Assembly (NCBI GenBank): GCA_945878405.1
Contig: CAMCTJ010000013.1
Span: 1-54,704, forward strand
Direction: 5' to 3'
Length of the DNA stretch: 54,704 nt
DNA from: Bdellovibrio sp. ZAP7
Lineage (GTDB): Bacteria > Bdellovibrionota > FAC87 > UBA2466
The position numbers were made by a program, and so were the translations under genes. Position 1 is the first letter of the stretch. Every line of letters begins with the position of its first letter. The notes below the pieces were generated by a model. The model was not told where the DNA came from and did not search any database. It was given only the letters and a program-made list of their open reading frames with translations. This document shows, piece by piece, positions 16,810-25,112 of the stretch.

Positions 16810-17259
16810 TTAGAGGGGACGCTCAAAATTCAAATAGGGGTTTTGTCTGAATCCATGACCTTTAAAAAAGGATTGGGCTGCCTTGTTATAGGTTTCTGTT
16901 TGGGCCCACAGCGTCTTAGCCCCCAGAGTCCGCGCCAGCTGCATGATTTCTTCCATGACTTTCCCGCCGATTCCTTTTTTGCGGTAGCGGTCCTCCACAT
17001 ACAGCTCATCGATGTAAATCGTGAGACCGCCTTTTTCAACGCTGTGATACCGAGTGAGAATCACATAACCCACTCGTTCCTCTCCCATATTAATGAAATA
17101 GGGAGTCGCCAGTGATTCATTTCGAAGAAGGCTTTTAACCCCTTCTTCAATATTGATCACGGCTTCAAAATCTTCATCATGTTTGTAAAGGGCTTCGATG
17201 TACTCACGTAGAGTGTCCATCTCTGAGGAATAGACCCGAGTTAACTTAATTGGTTGCAC
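16810..17259 (-). CDS. GNAT family N-acetyltransferase
   Basis: 149 residues. The acetyl-CoA pyrophosphate-binding loop is in RYRKKGIGGKVMEEI (Q/RxxGxG/A pattern), preceded by the beta4 strand IYIDELYVEDRY and followed by WAQTETYNKAAQSFFKGHGF, all standard GNAT features. It starts with GTG: AAGGAG lies six bases upstream and overlaps the lon stop codon region, which fixes the start. Co-transcribed with lon (10-base gap). The acceptor is unknown. Confidence 0.88.
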   Translation of the reverse strand: MQPIKLTRVYSSEMDTLREYIEALYKHDEDFEAVINIEEGVKSLLRNESLATPYFINMGEERVGYVILTRYHSVEKGGLTIYIDELYVEDRYRKKGIGGKVMEEIMQLARTLGAKTLWAQTETYNKAAQSFFKGHGFRQNPYLNFERPL

Positions 17260-17269
17260 CTGCAGCTCC

Positions 17270-19774
17270 TTATTTAAAAACGGTATTTAAACATTCATCC
17301 ATGGAGCTGACAAATTTTAACTTAATTCCTCTCCACACTTCACGATCGATCTCTTTCAAATCTCTTTCATTCGCCTTTGGCAAAATAACCGTCTTCATCC
17401 CTAAACGTTTAGCAGCCAAAAGCTTTTCTTTGATTCCCCCAATGGGCAACACTCTTCCAGTGAGAGATAGTTCTCCCGTCATTGCCAATCCTTTGGGAAA
17501 GGGCTTTCCCCTGAGCAAAGAATAAAGACTGCAGGCAATCGTGATCCCAGCCGATGGGCCATCTTTTGGAGTGGCTCCTTGCGGTACATGAACGTGGATC
17601 TGATTTTTTTCAAAATAATCTGAGGGCAACTGTAAATCAGAAGCACGGTGACGAATCTCTGTGAACGCTATATTCGCCGACTCCTGCATGACCTCCCCTA
17701 GAGAACCGGTCAAAGTGAAACCGCCCTTACCAGCTACTGCCCTACTTTCTATGTAAAGAACCTCTCCTCCAAAGGAAGTCCAAGCAAGCCCCGTGGCGAC
17801 TCCACAGATTCCAGATTGAATATTCACTTCTGCTTGGTACGGAGGCACTCCTAACATTTTTTCAACGGAAGCGGGCGAATCTAATCGGACGGGACGCCGA
17901 TTTCCACTCGCCATTCGAAATGCAACTTTGCGAAAAAGTTTTGCAAATTGTTTTTCAAGATTTCTCACTCCGGACTCACGGGCGTAACGGTTGATAATTT
18001 CGTAAATAGCTCTGTCCGACAGCTCCAATCCTTTTTCAGGGACCCCACTCTTCTCCCTCTGTTTCGGGATGAGGTGTTTCTTTGCTATGTGGAATTTTTC
18101 TTTGTCGGTGTACCCCGACAACGGGATTACTTCCATGCGATCTAACAGAGCAGAGGGAATCGTATCTAATGTATTCGCAGTGGTAATGAAAAACACCTGA
18201 GAACAGTCCACAGGTAGATCGACATAGTGATCGAGAAAATCCTTGTTTTGCTCAGGATCCAAAACTTCCAAAAGAGCTGAGGCGGGGTCGCCCGCGTGAC
18301 TGAAACTTCCTATTTTGTCGATTTCATCAATCAGGAATACGGGATTTTCTGTTCCTGTTCGCTTTAGGCCTTGAATGATTTTTCCAGGCATTGCCCCAAC
18401 GTAGGTTCGCCGATGCCCTTTAATTTCGGCCTCATCTCGCATTCCACCTACACTAAAGCGAAAGAACTTTCGTCCCAAAACCTCTGCAATCGATTTACCC
18501 AAACTCGTCTTGCCGGTTCCCGGAGGTCCCACAAGGCAAATAATAGAGCCTTCTGAATTACCTTTTAGTTTTCTCACGGCCAAAAACTCAAGAATGCGAT
18601 CTTTTACATCTTTCAAACCATAATGATCACGGTTCAGAATCTTTCGGCCTTTTTCTAACTCAACTTTTTCAGGAGAGAGATCTCCCCAAGGCAGAGAAGT
18701 AACCCAATCTAAGTAATTTACCGCTACGGAGTATTCCGAAGAGGCTTCATTTAATGAAGCTAGTTTTTCAAATTCTTCATCTATTCGAGTTTTTACCTCA
18801 GCTTTTAAGTGCTTTCCTTTCAGGCGCTCTCGAAACTTTTGCTCCAACCCACCCTTTTCACCCTCTTTTCCCAACTCTTTCTGAATCGCCTTAAGTTGTT
18901 CTTGGAGGTAAAACTCTCTCTGTGCCGTGGATACTTTTTGATTGATCTCGTCTGAAATTTGTTTTTGGACGTTCTGCACGTCTTGTTCTTTTTTGAGAAT
19001 TTGCAGCAATCGATGTAGCCGTTGTTTCACATCTCCGTGAGATAAAAACTCTTGATAATCTTTTACATCACGTACAAATACTGAAGCGATAAAATCGGCA
19101 AGCTTACCCGGCCCATCAATGTTAACCAGCGCAACTTTCACTTCTTCAGAGATAAGCGGGTTGTCTTTCGCCAAGACCTTAAACTGGGTTAAAGCACTTC
19201 TTAGCAAAGCTTCCAGTTCCGTATCCCTCTGCATTCTCTCTGGAATGTACTCAACTTTAGCAACAAAAAGTGGTTCCTCAGATACCAAACCCTTAATTTC
19301 AAACCTTTGAAGTCCGGATAACAGAACGCTGACTTGGTTGTCTGGGAGATTAATTTTTTTGAGAACTTTGGCTAACACCCCATAAGAGTGGAACGGAGTC
19401 TTTCTTTTTGCTTTGGCTTTGGAAACCTCCCCAGCTTCTCCCATGGTCCCTTCCACGGGAACCCCCGTGACCGAAGTGCTGGGCCCAGTTCCCACTGGTT
19501 TTTCGCTGTGGGGCTCTTGAATGAGAACAACTCCCACAAAATCTTGTCCAGTACTCGCCTTTTCAATGGTTTGAGTGAGCTTTCCTTCAGGCAAAATAAC
19601 GGGGATCACCATCCCTGGAAATAAAGTGGCCTGAGAAATAGGCAGGAGTGGCAGAACAGTCGGAAAGGTTTGCTCAATAGGAACAATCTCCACTCCCTCC
19701 GACTGAGATTTTTTAGGTGCCTTCGTTAGTTTGTCGCGCACCGGTTCTCGTGATTTTTCTTCGTCCTGATACAT
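17270..19774 (-). CDS. lon: ATP-dependent protease Lon
   Basis: 834 residues, about 50 longer than E. coli Lon. Order: N-terminal substrate-binding domain (about 40-260), coiled-coil region, AAA+ module with Walker A GPPGTGKTSLGK and Walker B FLIDEIDK, then the serine-lysine protease domain with S741 in PKDGPSAG and K782 in GGIKEK. The extra length comes from a polar N-terminal extension (about 1-38) and a roughly 40-residue Gly/Ser/Thr/Lys-rich insertion in the N domain (about 108-148). It degrades misfolded and regulatory proteins in the cytoplasm. It is transcribed from its own promoter, with the GNAT gene behind it. Confidence 0.97.
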   Translation of the reverse strand: MYQDEEKSREPVRDKLTKAPKKSQSEGVEIVPIEQTFPTVLPLLPISQATLFPGMVIPVILPEGKLTQTIEKASTGQDFVGVVLIQEPHSEKPVGTGPSTSVTGVPVEGTMGEAGEVSKAKAKRKTPFHSYGVLAKVLKKINLPDNQVSVLLSGLQRFEIKGLVSEEPLFVAKVEYIPERMQRDTELEALLRSALTQFKVLAKDNPLISEEVKVALVNIDGPGKLADFIASVFVRDVKDYQEFLSHGDVKQRLHRLLQILKKEQDVQNVQKQISDEINQKVSTAQREFYLQEQLKAIQKELGKEGEKGGLEQKFRERLKGKHLKAEVKTRIDEEFEKLASLNEASSEYSVAVNYLDWVTSLPWGDLSPEKVELEKGRKILNRDHYGLKDVKDRILEFLAVRKLKGNSEGSIICLVGPPGTGKTSLGKSIAEVLGRKFFRFSVGGMRDEAEIKGHRRTYVGAMPGKIIQGLKRTGTENPVFLIDEIDKIGSFSHAGDPASALLEVLDPEQNKDFLDHYVDLPVDCSQVFFITTANTLDTIPSALLDRMEVIPLSGYTDKEKFHIAKKHLIPKQREKSGVPEKGLELSDRAIYEIINRYARESGVRNLEKQFAKLFRKVAFRMASGNRRPVRLDSPASVEKMLGVPPYQAEVNIQSGICGVATGLAWTSFGGEVLYIESRAVAGKGGFTLTGSLGEVMQESANIAFTEIRHRASDLQLPSDYFEKNQIHVHVPQGATPKDGPSAGITIACSLYSLLRGKPFPKGLAMTGELSLTGRVLPIGGIKEKLLAAKRLGMKTVILPKANERDLKEIDREVWRGIKLKFVSSMDECLNTVFK

Positions 19775-19785
19775 ACTGAATCCCT

Positions 19786-19813
19786 ATACTAGGTTCTCTT
19801 TGCTCTGAGTCAA
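19786..19813 (-). promoter_or_regulatory. Sigma-70 promoter of lon
   Basis: Minus strand TTGACT, 16 bases, TAGTAT. The -10 box ends 11 bases before the lon ATG, so the leader would be only a few bases long. I see no heat-shock-type (sigma-32) element here. Confidence 0.55.
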
Positions 19814-19837
19814 CCTTAGGACAGAGATTTATTTGCC

Positions 19838-19867
19838 AAAAAAAATCCCAAGCCGAACGGCTTGGGA
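19838..19867 (-). terminator. Intrinsic terminator after the small periplasmic protein gene
   Basis: A 10-bp perfect stem (tcccaagccg / cggcttggga, 19846-19855 and 19858-19867) with a 2-base apparent loop is followed on the minus strand by eight T residues. It ends the transcript of the 71-residue protein. Confidence 0.92.
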
Positions 19868-19898
19868 CGTTAAATCTAACTCTTTGATTTAAAAGGCT

Positions 19899-20114
19899 TT
19901 ATTTGGCTGCTTTTTCAGGGCGATCTTTTAAGCAAGCATCCACTTTTTTTGAAAGCTCGCTCTTATCAGCACTATCTTTTTCGGCTCTTTCAGCACCTTT
20001 TTTCTCAGTGCTCTCTATTTTCTTATCAGAAGCAGCATGCTCGTCCTTTTTGTCTTCAGCAAATGCAGGACTTAAAACAGCTACAGCAACTAAAACCAAC
20101 AAAAACTTTTTCAT
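19899..20114 (-). CDS. Small exported Lys/Glu-rich protein
   Basis: 71 residues: a signal peptide (1-19, cleavage AFA-ED) and a 52-residue mature part made almost only of Lys, Glu, Asp, Ala and Ser, with one Cys near the C-terminus. GGAGAGAGATC gives a good ribosome binding site, and a strong terminator follows, so the gene is a real monocistronic unit. The mature part is predicted to be disordered or helical. No family is recognised; a small periplasmic stress or metal-related protein is possible. Confidence 0.75.
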   Translation of the reverse strand: MKKFLLVLVAVAVLSPAFAEDKKDEHAASDKKIESTEKKGAERAEKDSADKSELSKKVDACLKDRPEKAAK

Positions 20115-20350
20115 GATCTCTCTCCTCTATCGTGAGTCCTTAAAGGACCACACTTCATCACTAGCGAGAGTTTGCAAGGGGTATACCAGTTCTGTTTTCA
20201 CTCTTGAATCCAATAAGAATACGAACAAAAGCGCCTGTGATTTTTTCGGACTTTGCTAATGGGTCTTCTATGTCATCGGTTTTATTAGGCCCTTTAACTG
20301 GCTATTTTTCTGGCACCCCACTGCCAATTAGCGGCCCCCACTTCCCCCCT
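20115..20350. other. Intergenic region between small exported protein and ahpC
   Basis: Most of this gap shows no gene. The proximal part on the minus side holds the leader of the small exported protein. The bases from 20351 on hold the ahpC promoter. I see no RNA gene, repeat or conserved operator in the rest. Confidence 0.5.
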
Positions 20351-20379
20351 TTGACAGTCCCCGGAGAGACCCGTAACAT
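20351..20379 (+). promoter_or_regulatory. Sigma-70 promoter of ahpC
   Basis: TTGACA, 17 bases, TAACAT: near-consensus, 30 bases before the ahpC start. AAAGGAAA forms the ribosome binding site. I cannot make out an OxyR or PerR box. Confidence 0.75.
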
Positions 20380-20409
20380 TTATTTCCGATTTTTCTTGAA
20401 AGGAAAACT

Positions 20410-21009
20410 ATGGAAATCACAAAAACAGTTGAAAGCTTAGTTCAAAAACCGGCTCCTGATTTCAAAGCAGAAGCCTTAATGGGAGAAGACTTTAAAACTC
20501 TGTCTCTCTCCGACTTCAAAGGAAAATGGGTTTGTTTGTTCTTTTACCCATTAGACTTTACTTTCGTTTGCCCTACGGAAATCACAGCCTTTAACGACGC
20601 TCACCGCTCCTTTAAGGAAGCAAACTGTGAAGTTATCGGATGTTCTGTGGACAGCAAATTCTCCCACTTAGCTTGGTCCAAAACTCCGAGAAAAGATGGT
20701 GGACTTGGAAAACTAACGATCCCTCTTCTTGCCGATATCACTAAAAAGATTGCGCGAGATTACGGAGTTCTCGTAAACGAAGCCGTGGCCCTTCGAGGAT
20801 TGTTCATTATTAATCCCAAAGGAACCGTTCAATACAGCGTAGTTCACGACTTGGGAATTGGTCGAAACGTTGAGGAAACTCTTCGAGTTTTGAAAGCTCT
20901 TCAAGAGGTGGAGAAAACCGGAGAAGTTTGTCCTGCCAACTGGACACCTGGAAAATCAACCATGAAACCAGATCCAGAAAAATCAAAAGAGTATTTCCAA
21001 AAGGCTTAA
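20410..21009 (+). CDS. ahpC: 2-Cys peroxiredoxin (AhpC/Prx1 type)
   Basis: 199 residues. The peroxidatic Cys is C54 in FTFVCPTE and the resolving Cys is C174 in GEVCPANW; both are typical of Prx1/AhpC enzymes. It reduces H2O2 and organic peroxides in the cytoplasm. There is no ahpF next to it, so thioredoxin or another reductant must recycle it. The C-terminal tail after the resolving Cys (about 25 residues, ending KEYFQKA) is of the kind that makes Prx1 sensitive to over-oxidation. A strong promoter and a terminator bracket it as a single-gene unit. Confidence 0.95.
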   Translation: MEITKTVESLVQKPAPDFKAEALMGEDFKTLSLSDFKGKWVCLFFYPLDFTFVCPTEITAFNDAHRSFKEANCEVIGCSVDSKFSHLAWSKTPRKDGGLGKLTIPLLADITKKIARDYGVLVNEAVALRGLFIINPKGTVQYSVVHDLGIGRNVEETLRVLKALQEVEKTGEVCPANWTPGKSTMKPDPEKSKEYFQKA

Positions 21010-21028
21010 CCGCCAACGGGCACTTTGG

Positions 21029-21056
21029 GGCGCCTTCCTCGGGAGGCGCCTTTTTT
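21029..21056 (+). terminator. Intrinsic terminator of ahpC
   Basis: Stem ggcgcctt.cc / gg.aggcgcc (21029-21050) followed by six T. The T run touches the stop codon of the convergent gene at 21055. Confidence 0.9.
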
Positions 21057-21786
21057 ATTTCTTCCAGCGATTGCCGCCTTTTTCTAAATTTCGGACATAT
21101 TCCATGAAGTTTTCTCGGCTATCCAGATTGCCTTGATTGTGGCGATTTCGATTATGACCACCGCCGTGTCTTCCCCCATGGTGAGAATGTCTGGGTTGCT
21201 GAGATCCGCCCTGCTGGGCATGTTTGTGTCCGCCGCCTTTTCCTGATTCAAATCTTTTTTCCGCGGCAGACGCCAAAAGTTCTTTAGCTAACTGATCGAG
21301 TGAAATTTTTTCCATCCGAGAAAGCAAATCTAACTTTCGGAAAACGGAATGGGATAATTTAAGAGTTAACTCCTCAGGATAAGTTTTCGAGAAGATTGGT
21401 TCTGGAACTCCGCCTTGATGGCGATGATCTTCCAAATAATCTTCCAATTTTATTTTAAGTTCTTTAAGCACTTCATCTCGGGTAAGGCCCTTAGTTTTAC
21501 ATTCGGAAACTTCAGCCACTTCTCCCACAAAAAGCCGTAGGTTCTTGTCATACCGAACCATAAAAGTGTAATCGTCCCCTTCTTTGAACGGGGCTACCGG
21601 CTTTGCCTGCACTTCAGGGGAAACCACATTTTCTACATGGCCTTCGCCGCTCTCTCTATTTTCGTTTTCCATCTCTGGTGCTGGAGTGGGTTCGGGCATT
21701 TTTTCTTTTGCTGTTTTTGCTGATTGCTTGGCAGTAGAAGACTTGGGGGTTTTCTTTTTTGTTGTTGGGGTTTTCTCCGGGACCAT
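21055..21786 (-). CDS. Orphan HicB-like / ribbon-helix-helix protein with His-rich tail
   Basis: 243 residues. Residues 1-66 are a Lys/Thr/Ser/Pro/Glu-rich disordered region. Residues 71-125 resemble the HicB partially degraded RNase-H fold (DYTFMVRYDKN...VAEVSECKTKGLTRDEVLKEL, quoted in part). Residues 138-180 resemble a ribbon-helix-helix DNA-binding segment (ELTLKLSHSVFRKLDLLS). Residues 182-220 are Gly/His/Asn/Gln-rich with about ten His. HicB-type antitoxins normally stand beside a HicA toxin; no HicA is present on either side. AAGGAAG supports the start. A DNA-binding regulator, perhaps metal-responsive, is plausible; function unknown. Confidence 0.65.
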   Translation of the reverse strand: MVPEKTPTTKKKTPKSSTAKQSAKTAKEKMPEPTPAPEMENENRESGEGHVENVVSPEVQAKPVAPFKEGDDYTFMVRYDKNLRLFVGEVAEVSECKTKGLTRDEVLKELKIKLEDYLEDHRHQGGVPEPIFSKTYPEELTLKLSHSVFRKLDLLSRMEKISLDQLAKELLASAAEKRFESGKGGGHKHAQQGGSQQPRHSHHGGRHGGGHNRNRHNQGNLDSRENFMEYVRNLEKGGNRWKK

Positions 21787-22023
21787 CCGTAACTTCCTTT
21801 GTTGTTCGTAAATAACTAAATTTTTTTGATAAAGAGCTTAAATAGCCAGAAAGGTTAAGCGCGAGTTATAAAAGGGTTTGGCTCAGAGCACAAGTCCAAA
21901 AGGGCGTATTTTCTCACGCGCTTTATGTTTGAGCTCGAAACGTCTAGGACCTTGTAAAATTTAGTCAAATATTTCAATTATTTGGATTGGCTACATCTTG
22001 TCGGATGTTTTTAGTCTTACTTC

Positions 22024-22052
22024 TTGACTTTGAGGGCCAAAATCCACATAAT
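22024..22052 (+). promoter_or_regulatory. Sigma-70 promoter of the isc operon
   Basis: TTGACT, 17 bases, CATAAT. The expected start is near 22059, giving a leader of about 65 bases that contains the 14-bp dyad at 22071-22110. Confidence 0.75.
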
Positions 22053-22070
22053 CAAAAAAGACACAATAAG

Positions 22071-22110
22071 ACTAAATTGGTCTAGCTAGACTGGCTTAGA
22101 CCGATTTAGT
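22071..22110 (+). promoter_or_regulatory. Large inverted repeat before iscR, candidate IscR operator
   Basis: Two 14-base arms (22071-22084 and 22097-22110) are inverted repeats with 13 of 14 matches, separated by 12 bases that include part of the palindrome CTAGCTAG (22082-22089). It sits downstream of the predicted start site, 13 bases before the iscR ATG. Autorepression by IscR is the family rule, so an operator is likely; an RNA hairpin controlling translation is the alternative. Confidence 0.6.
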
Positions 22111-22123
22111 TTAAGTATCAGAT

Positions 22124-22561
22124 ATGATTAAGGTTAATAAAAAAATTGAGTACGGCGTTTTGGCGCTTCTTTATTTAAACAGTAAAGAAGATAAGGCAGC
22201 CAGCGTAAGAGAGATGGCCTCCAATTGTGGCGTGCCCGAAGCCTTGCTTTCTAAAGTCATGCAAACCATTAAAAATGTAGGCTACGTCAGCGCTGTTTAT
22301 GGAAATCACGGCGGGTACAAACTCACAAAAACGCTCGAAGAAATTAATCTGCTTGGAATTACGTTGGCCTTAGATGGCCCTATTCAAGTAGCTGATTGTT
22401 TAAAACCCGGAAATGAAACCTGCCCTGCTAAACAATCATGCACTATTGTTGATCCGATGAATGTTTTGAATCAAAAAATCATTGAGCTCTTTCAAACTAC
22501 CTCGTTACAGCAGTTGTCTGCTCAGAAAGAGTTATCAGTGAAAGAGGTGACCCTGTCATGA
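22124..22561 (+). CDS. iscR: Rrf2-family Fe-S regulator IscR
   Basis: 145 residues. The winged helix (about 1-70) is followed by the cluster-binding loop with three Cys: CLKPGNETC and CPAKQSC, spacing C-x7-C-x5-C against x5-6 spacing in the enterobacterial protein. As holo-protein it should repress the isc operon it heads. The N-terminus differs from E. coli IscR ([15 protein letters not shown]) and is closer to generic Rrf2 proteins, so the regulated sites may differ. It overlaps iscS by ATGA (22558-22561). No Shine-Dalgarno sequence is visible before its start. Confidence 0.88.
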   Translation: MIKVNKKIEYGVLALLYLNSKEDKAASVREMASNCGVPEALLSKVMQTIKNVGYVSAVYGNHGGYKLTKTLEEINLLGITLALDGPIQVADCLKPGNETCPAKQSCTIVDPMNVLNQKIIELFQTTSLQQLSAQKELSVKEVTLS

Positions 22562-23772
22562 AACTCCCCGTTTATCTCGATAATAATTCAACAACGCCTA
22601 TCGACCTCAGAGTCGTTGAAGCGATGATGCCCTATTTGACCGAAAAATTTGGCAATGCTGCTAGCCGTTCTCATGCCTACGGTTGGGAGGGTGAAGAAGC
22701 TGTTGAAAAAGCACGTACTCAAATCGGTCAACTCATCGGAGCAAATTCAAAAGAGATCGTTTTTACTAGCGGAGCTACTGAAAGTATCAATATCGCGATT
22801 AAAGGTGCTTACGAGATGTATGGGGAAAAAGGCAACCATATCATCACCTGTGTAACGGAACATAAAGCGACTCTGGATTCAGCAAAATACATTGAGAAAC
22901 ACGGAGCGAAAGTTACTTATCTTCCTGTCAACTCAATGGGGCAAATCAATTTAGACGATTTAAAAAATGCAATCACGCCTCAAACCATTCTTGTTTCGCT
23001 CATGCATGCAAACAATGAAATGGGAACCATTCATCCAATTGCAGAAATTGGAAAAATAACAAAAGAAAAAGGAATCCTGCTTCACGTCGATGCTGCACAA
23101 ACAGCTGGAAAAATTCCTGTTAATGTAGAGCAGATGGGAATTGATATTTTATCGATTTCTGGACACAAAATGTATGGCCCCAAAGGCATTGGAGCCCTTT
23201 ACGTTCGACGCTCGAACCCTCGAGTGAGACTGGCTCCCGTGGTTCACGGAGGGGGACATGAACGCGGATTACGTTCTGGAACCTTGAATGTCCCTGCGAT
23301 TGTGGGGCTCGGTAAAGCAGCTGAGCTAGCTCTGCAAGAAATGGAGAGTGAAGCCAAACGAGTCGCAGACCTAAGAGACCGTTTGCATAAAGGCATCACA
23401 ACAGAGTTGGATGAGGTTTATTTAAATGGACATCCCACTCATCGACTCCCCAATAATCTGAATTTGAGTTTCGCTTATGTTGAAGGGGAAGCACTCATGA
23501 TGGGCTTTAAGGAGCTGGCAGTTTCTTCTGGCTCTGCTTGCACTTCGGCTTCTCTAGAACCCTCTTATGTTTTAAAGGCAATGGGAGTGGGAGAAGAGCT
23601 TGCTCATACCTCAATCCGTTTTGGATTGGGACGATTCACAACCCCCGAAGAAGTAGATTTTGCAATTGATAAAGTAGTCGGCACGGTAAAGCGACTCAGA
23701 GAAATGTCTCCTCTTTATGAAATGGCTAAAGAAGGCATTGATCTTAAGTCAGTTCAGTGGAACCCCCACTAA
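22558..23772 (+). CDS. iscS: Cysteine desulfurase IscS
   Basis: 404 residues, same size as E. coli IscS. PLP-binding K204 lies in [11 protein letters not shown]103 in TEHKATLD is the catalytic His, and the persulfide Cys is C328 in SSGSACTS, at the E. coli position. It takes sulfur from L-cysteine and hands it to IscU and other acceptors. The gene is translationally coupled to iscR and 14 bases before iscU. Confidence 0.97.
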   Translation: MKLPVYLDNNSTTPIDLRVVEAMMPYLTEKFGNAASRSHAYGWEGEEAVEKARTQIGQLIGANSKEIVFTSGATESINIAIKGAYEMYGEKGNHIITCVTEHKATLDSAKYIEKHGAKVTYLPVNSMGQINLDDLKNAITPQTILVSLMHANNEMGTIHPIAEIGKITKEKGILLHVDAAQTAGKIPVNVEQMGIDILSISGHKMYGPKGIGALYVRRSNPRVRLAPVVHGGGHERGLRSGTLNVPAIVGLGKAAELALQEMESEAKRVADLRDRLHKGITTELDEVYLNGHPTHRLPNNLNLSFAYVEGEALMMGFKELAVSSGSACTSASLEPSYVLKAMGVGEELAHTSIRFGLGRFTTPEEVDFAIDKVVGTVKRLREMSPLYEMAKEGIDLKSVQWNPH

Positions 23773-23786
23773 GAAAGGAAAAGCTT

Positions 23787-24182
23787 ATGGCTTACGGACC
23801 AAAAGTAATTGATCACTTCAACAATCCAAGAAACGTTGGTTCTTTGGATAAAAATGACCCCACTGTTGGTACAGGTGTCGTTGGCGCCCCCGAATGCGGT
23901 GACGTGATGAAGCTTCAGTTAAAAATAAACGATGACAATGTCGTTGAAGAGGCAAAGTTTAAAACTTTCGGCTGTGGTAGCGCAATTGCCAGCTCATCTT
24001 TAGCCACCGAGTGGGTAAAAGGAAAAACAGTAGACGAAGTTTTGAAAATTAAAAACACTGATATTGTGAACGAGCTTTCACTTCCCCCAGTGAAAATTCA
24101 CTGCTCCGTTTTGGCTGAAGATGCTATCAGGGCGGCTATCGCTGACTACAAGAAAAAGCAAGGTAGTGGAGCAGGAACATAA
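23787..24182 (+). CDS. iscU: Fe-S cluster scaffold IscU
   Basis: 131 residues from the ATG at 23787, preceded by AAAGGAAAAG. Ligands C37 (PECGD, with the stabilising D39), C63 (FGCGSAIASS) and C106 (IHCSVLAED) stand at E. coli positions. The HscA-recognition motif LPPVK (99-103) is intact. [2Fe-2S] clusters are built here with sulfur from IscS and released by HscA/HscB. Confidence 0.97.
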   Translation: MAYGPKVIDHFNNPRNVGSLDKNDPTVGTGVVGAPECGDVMKLQLKINDDNVVEEAKFKTFGCGSAIASSSLATEWVKGKTVDEVLKIKNTDIVNELSLPPVKIHCSVLAEDAIRAAIADYKKKQGSGAGT

Positions 24183-24184
24183 TC

Positions 24185-24508
24185 ATGATTCAATTAACCG
24201 AAAATGCAGTGAAGCAAATAAAGCGTTTTCGTGAAGACGAAAACATGCCTGAGGGCGGCTTACGGATAGCTGTCGTTGGGGGTGGCTGCAGCGGTCTTTC
24301 CTACAAGCTTGAGTTTCAAAAAGAGCCGGTGGCAAACGATAAGGTTTTTGAACAAGCCGGCGTAAAGATTTTCGTAGATCCCAAAAGCTTTCTTTACGTT
24401 AAGGGACTCACCCTTGATTACAGCGGTGGATTGAATGGAACTGGATTTACGTTCTCTAATCCCAATGCTTCAAAAAGTTGTGGTTGTGGCACCTCATTCT
24501 CTGTCTAA
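24185..24508 (+). CDS. iscA: A-type Fe-S carrier IscA
   Basis: 107 residues. The three conserved cysteines are C35 (GGGCSGL), C99 and C101 (SCGCG), exactly as in E. coli IscA. It carries clusters or iron from the scaffold to targets. It follows iscU by two bases; its 3' end overlaps the start of hscB. Confidence 0.95.
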   Translation: MIQLTENAVKQIKRFREDENMPEGGLRIAVVGGGCSGLSYKLEFQKEPVANDKVFEQAGVKIFVDPKSFLYVKGLTLDYSGGLNGTGFTFSNPNASKSCGCGTSFSV

Positions 24509-25112
24509 AAGCTGCGTTTATTGCCACCAAGGAAACAACCAAGGTGTGATTGTTTGTGAGGCCTGTAAGAAGCTCCAACCTTTCCCTACCTACCCCCCAG
24601 ACTTTTTTGAACTCTTTGGATTTCCTGTCTCTCTTGAAATTGAAGAATCCTCCTTAAGGCGGTCTTTCTATCGGCTTTCCCAACAAACTCACCCCGATGC
24701 TCATTCCCAAACCGACGAACTAAATCAATTGCAGGCAGCCAAGTGGAGTACCCTCATCAATAAAGCCTTTCAGACTTTAAAAGCCTTATCCACGCGCTTG
24801 GAATATATTTTAGAATCGAACAAGCCCCTTTCCCTTCCCCCTTCTCGCCCCCCAATGGATATTGCAGAAAGTTATTTCGATCTCCAAGAAACTTTGTCAG
24901 AAGGCCCCAATGAAAAGGCCCTTGAAGACTTTCTGACAAAACTTGAAGAGCAACAGATTTTGTTAGAGACCGAATGGAAACAGCTAGCCTCCGATTGGAA
25001 GCAGTCTTCTTCCAAACAAGAACTCTTTCCCAGATTAAAAACTTTTTTAGATACAAAAAAATATTTAAGTTCACTCAAAGCTGATTTGAGCAAAAGAAGA
25101 GGTGTTTCATGA
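24465..25112 (+). CDS. hscB: Co-chaperone HscB with N-terminal tetracysteine domain
   Basis: 215 residues from the ATG at 24465; a GTG within the iscA overlap is also possible. The N-terminus carries C17-x2-C20-x10-C31-x2-C34 (SCVYC and [10 protein letters not shown]), a zinc-type site not found in E. coli HscB but resembling that of eukaryotic HSC20. The J domain follows (about 48-115) with the Hsp70-stimulating HPD in [11 protein letters not shown], then the C-terminal three-helix IscU-binding domain. It overlaps iscA by 44 bases and hscA by ATGA. The start is the main uncertainty; the J domain call is firm. Confidence 0.88.
   Translation: MLQKVVVVAPHSLSKSCVYCHQGNNQGVIVCEACKKLQPFPTYPPDFFELFGFPVSLEIEESSLRRSFYRLSQQTHPDAHSQTDELNQLQAAKWSTLINKAFQTLKALSTRLEYILESNKPLSLPPSRPPMDIAESYFDLQETLSEGPNEKALEDFLTKLEEQQILLETEWKQLASDWKQSSSKQELFPRLKTFLDTKKYLSSLKADLSKRRGVS

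Larger units (their letters stand above)
21787..22123. other. Intergenic region upstream of iscR
   Basis: This 337-base AT-rich gap has no supported gene. It holds the leader of the HicB-like gene on the minus side and the iscR promoter and operator-like dyad on the plus side. The hexamer TTAGTC/GACTAA recurs at 21961, 22011 and 22070. Confidence 0.6.

Noticed and set aside
20315-20330. TGGCAC near ahpC as a third sigma-54 promoter
   Set aside because: The distance between GG and GC is 9 instead of 10 and the -12 box is CTGC; a better TTGACA promoter lies just downstream.
20204-20440. 78-codon frame across the ahpC promoter
   Set aside because: It covers the -35, -10 and ribosome binding site of ahpC and looks like translated non-coding DNA.
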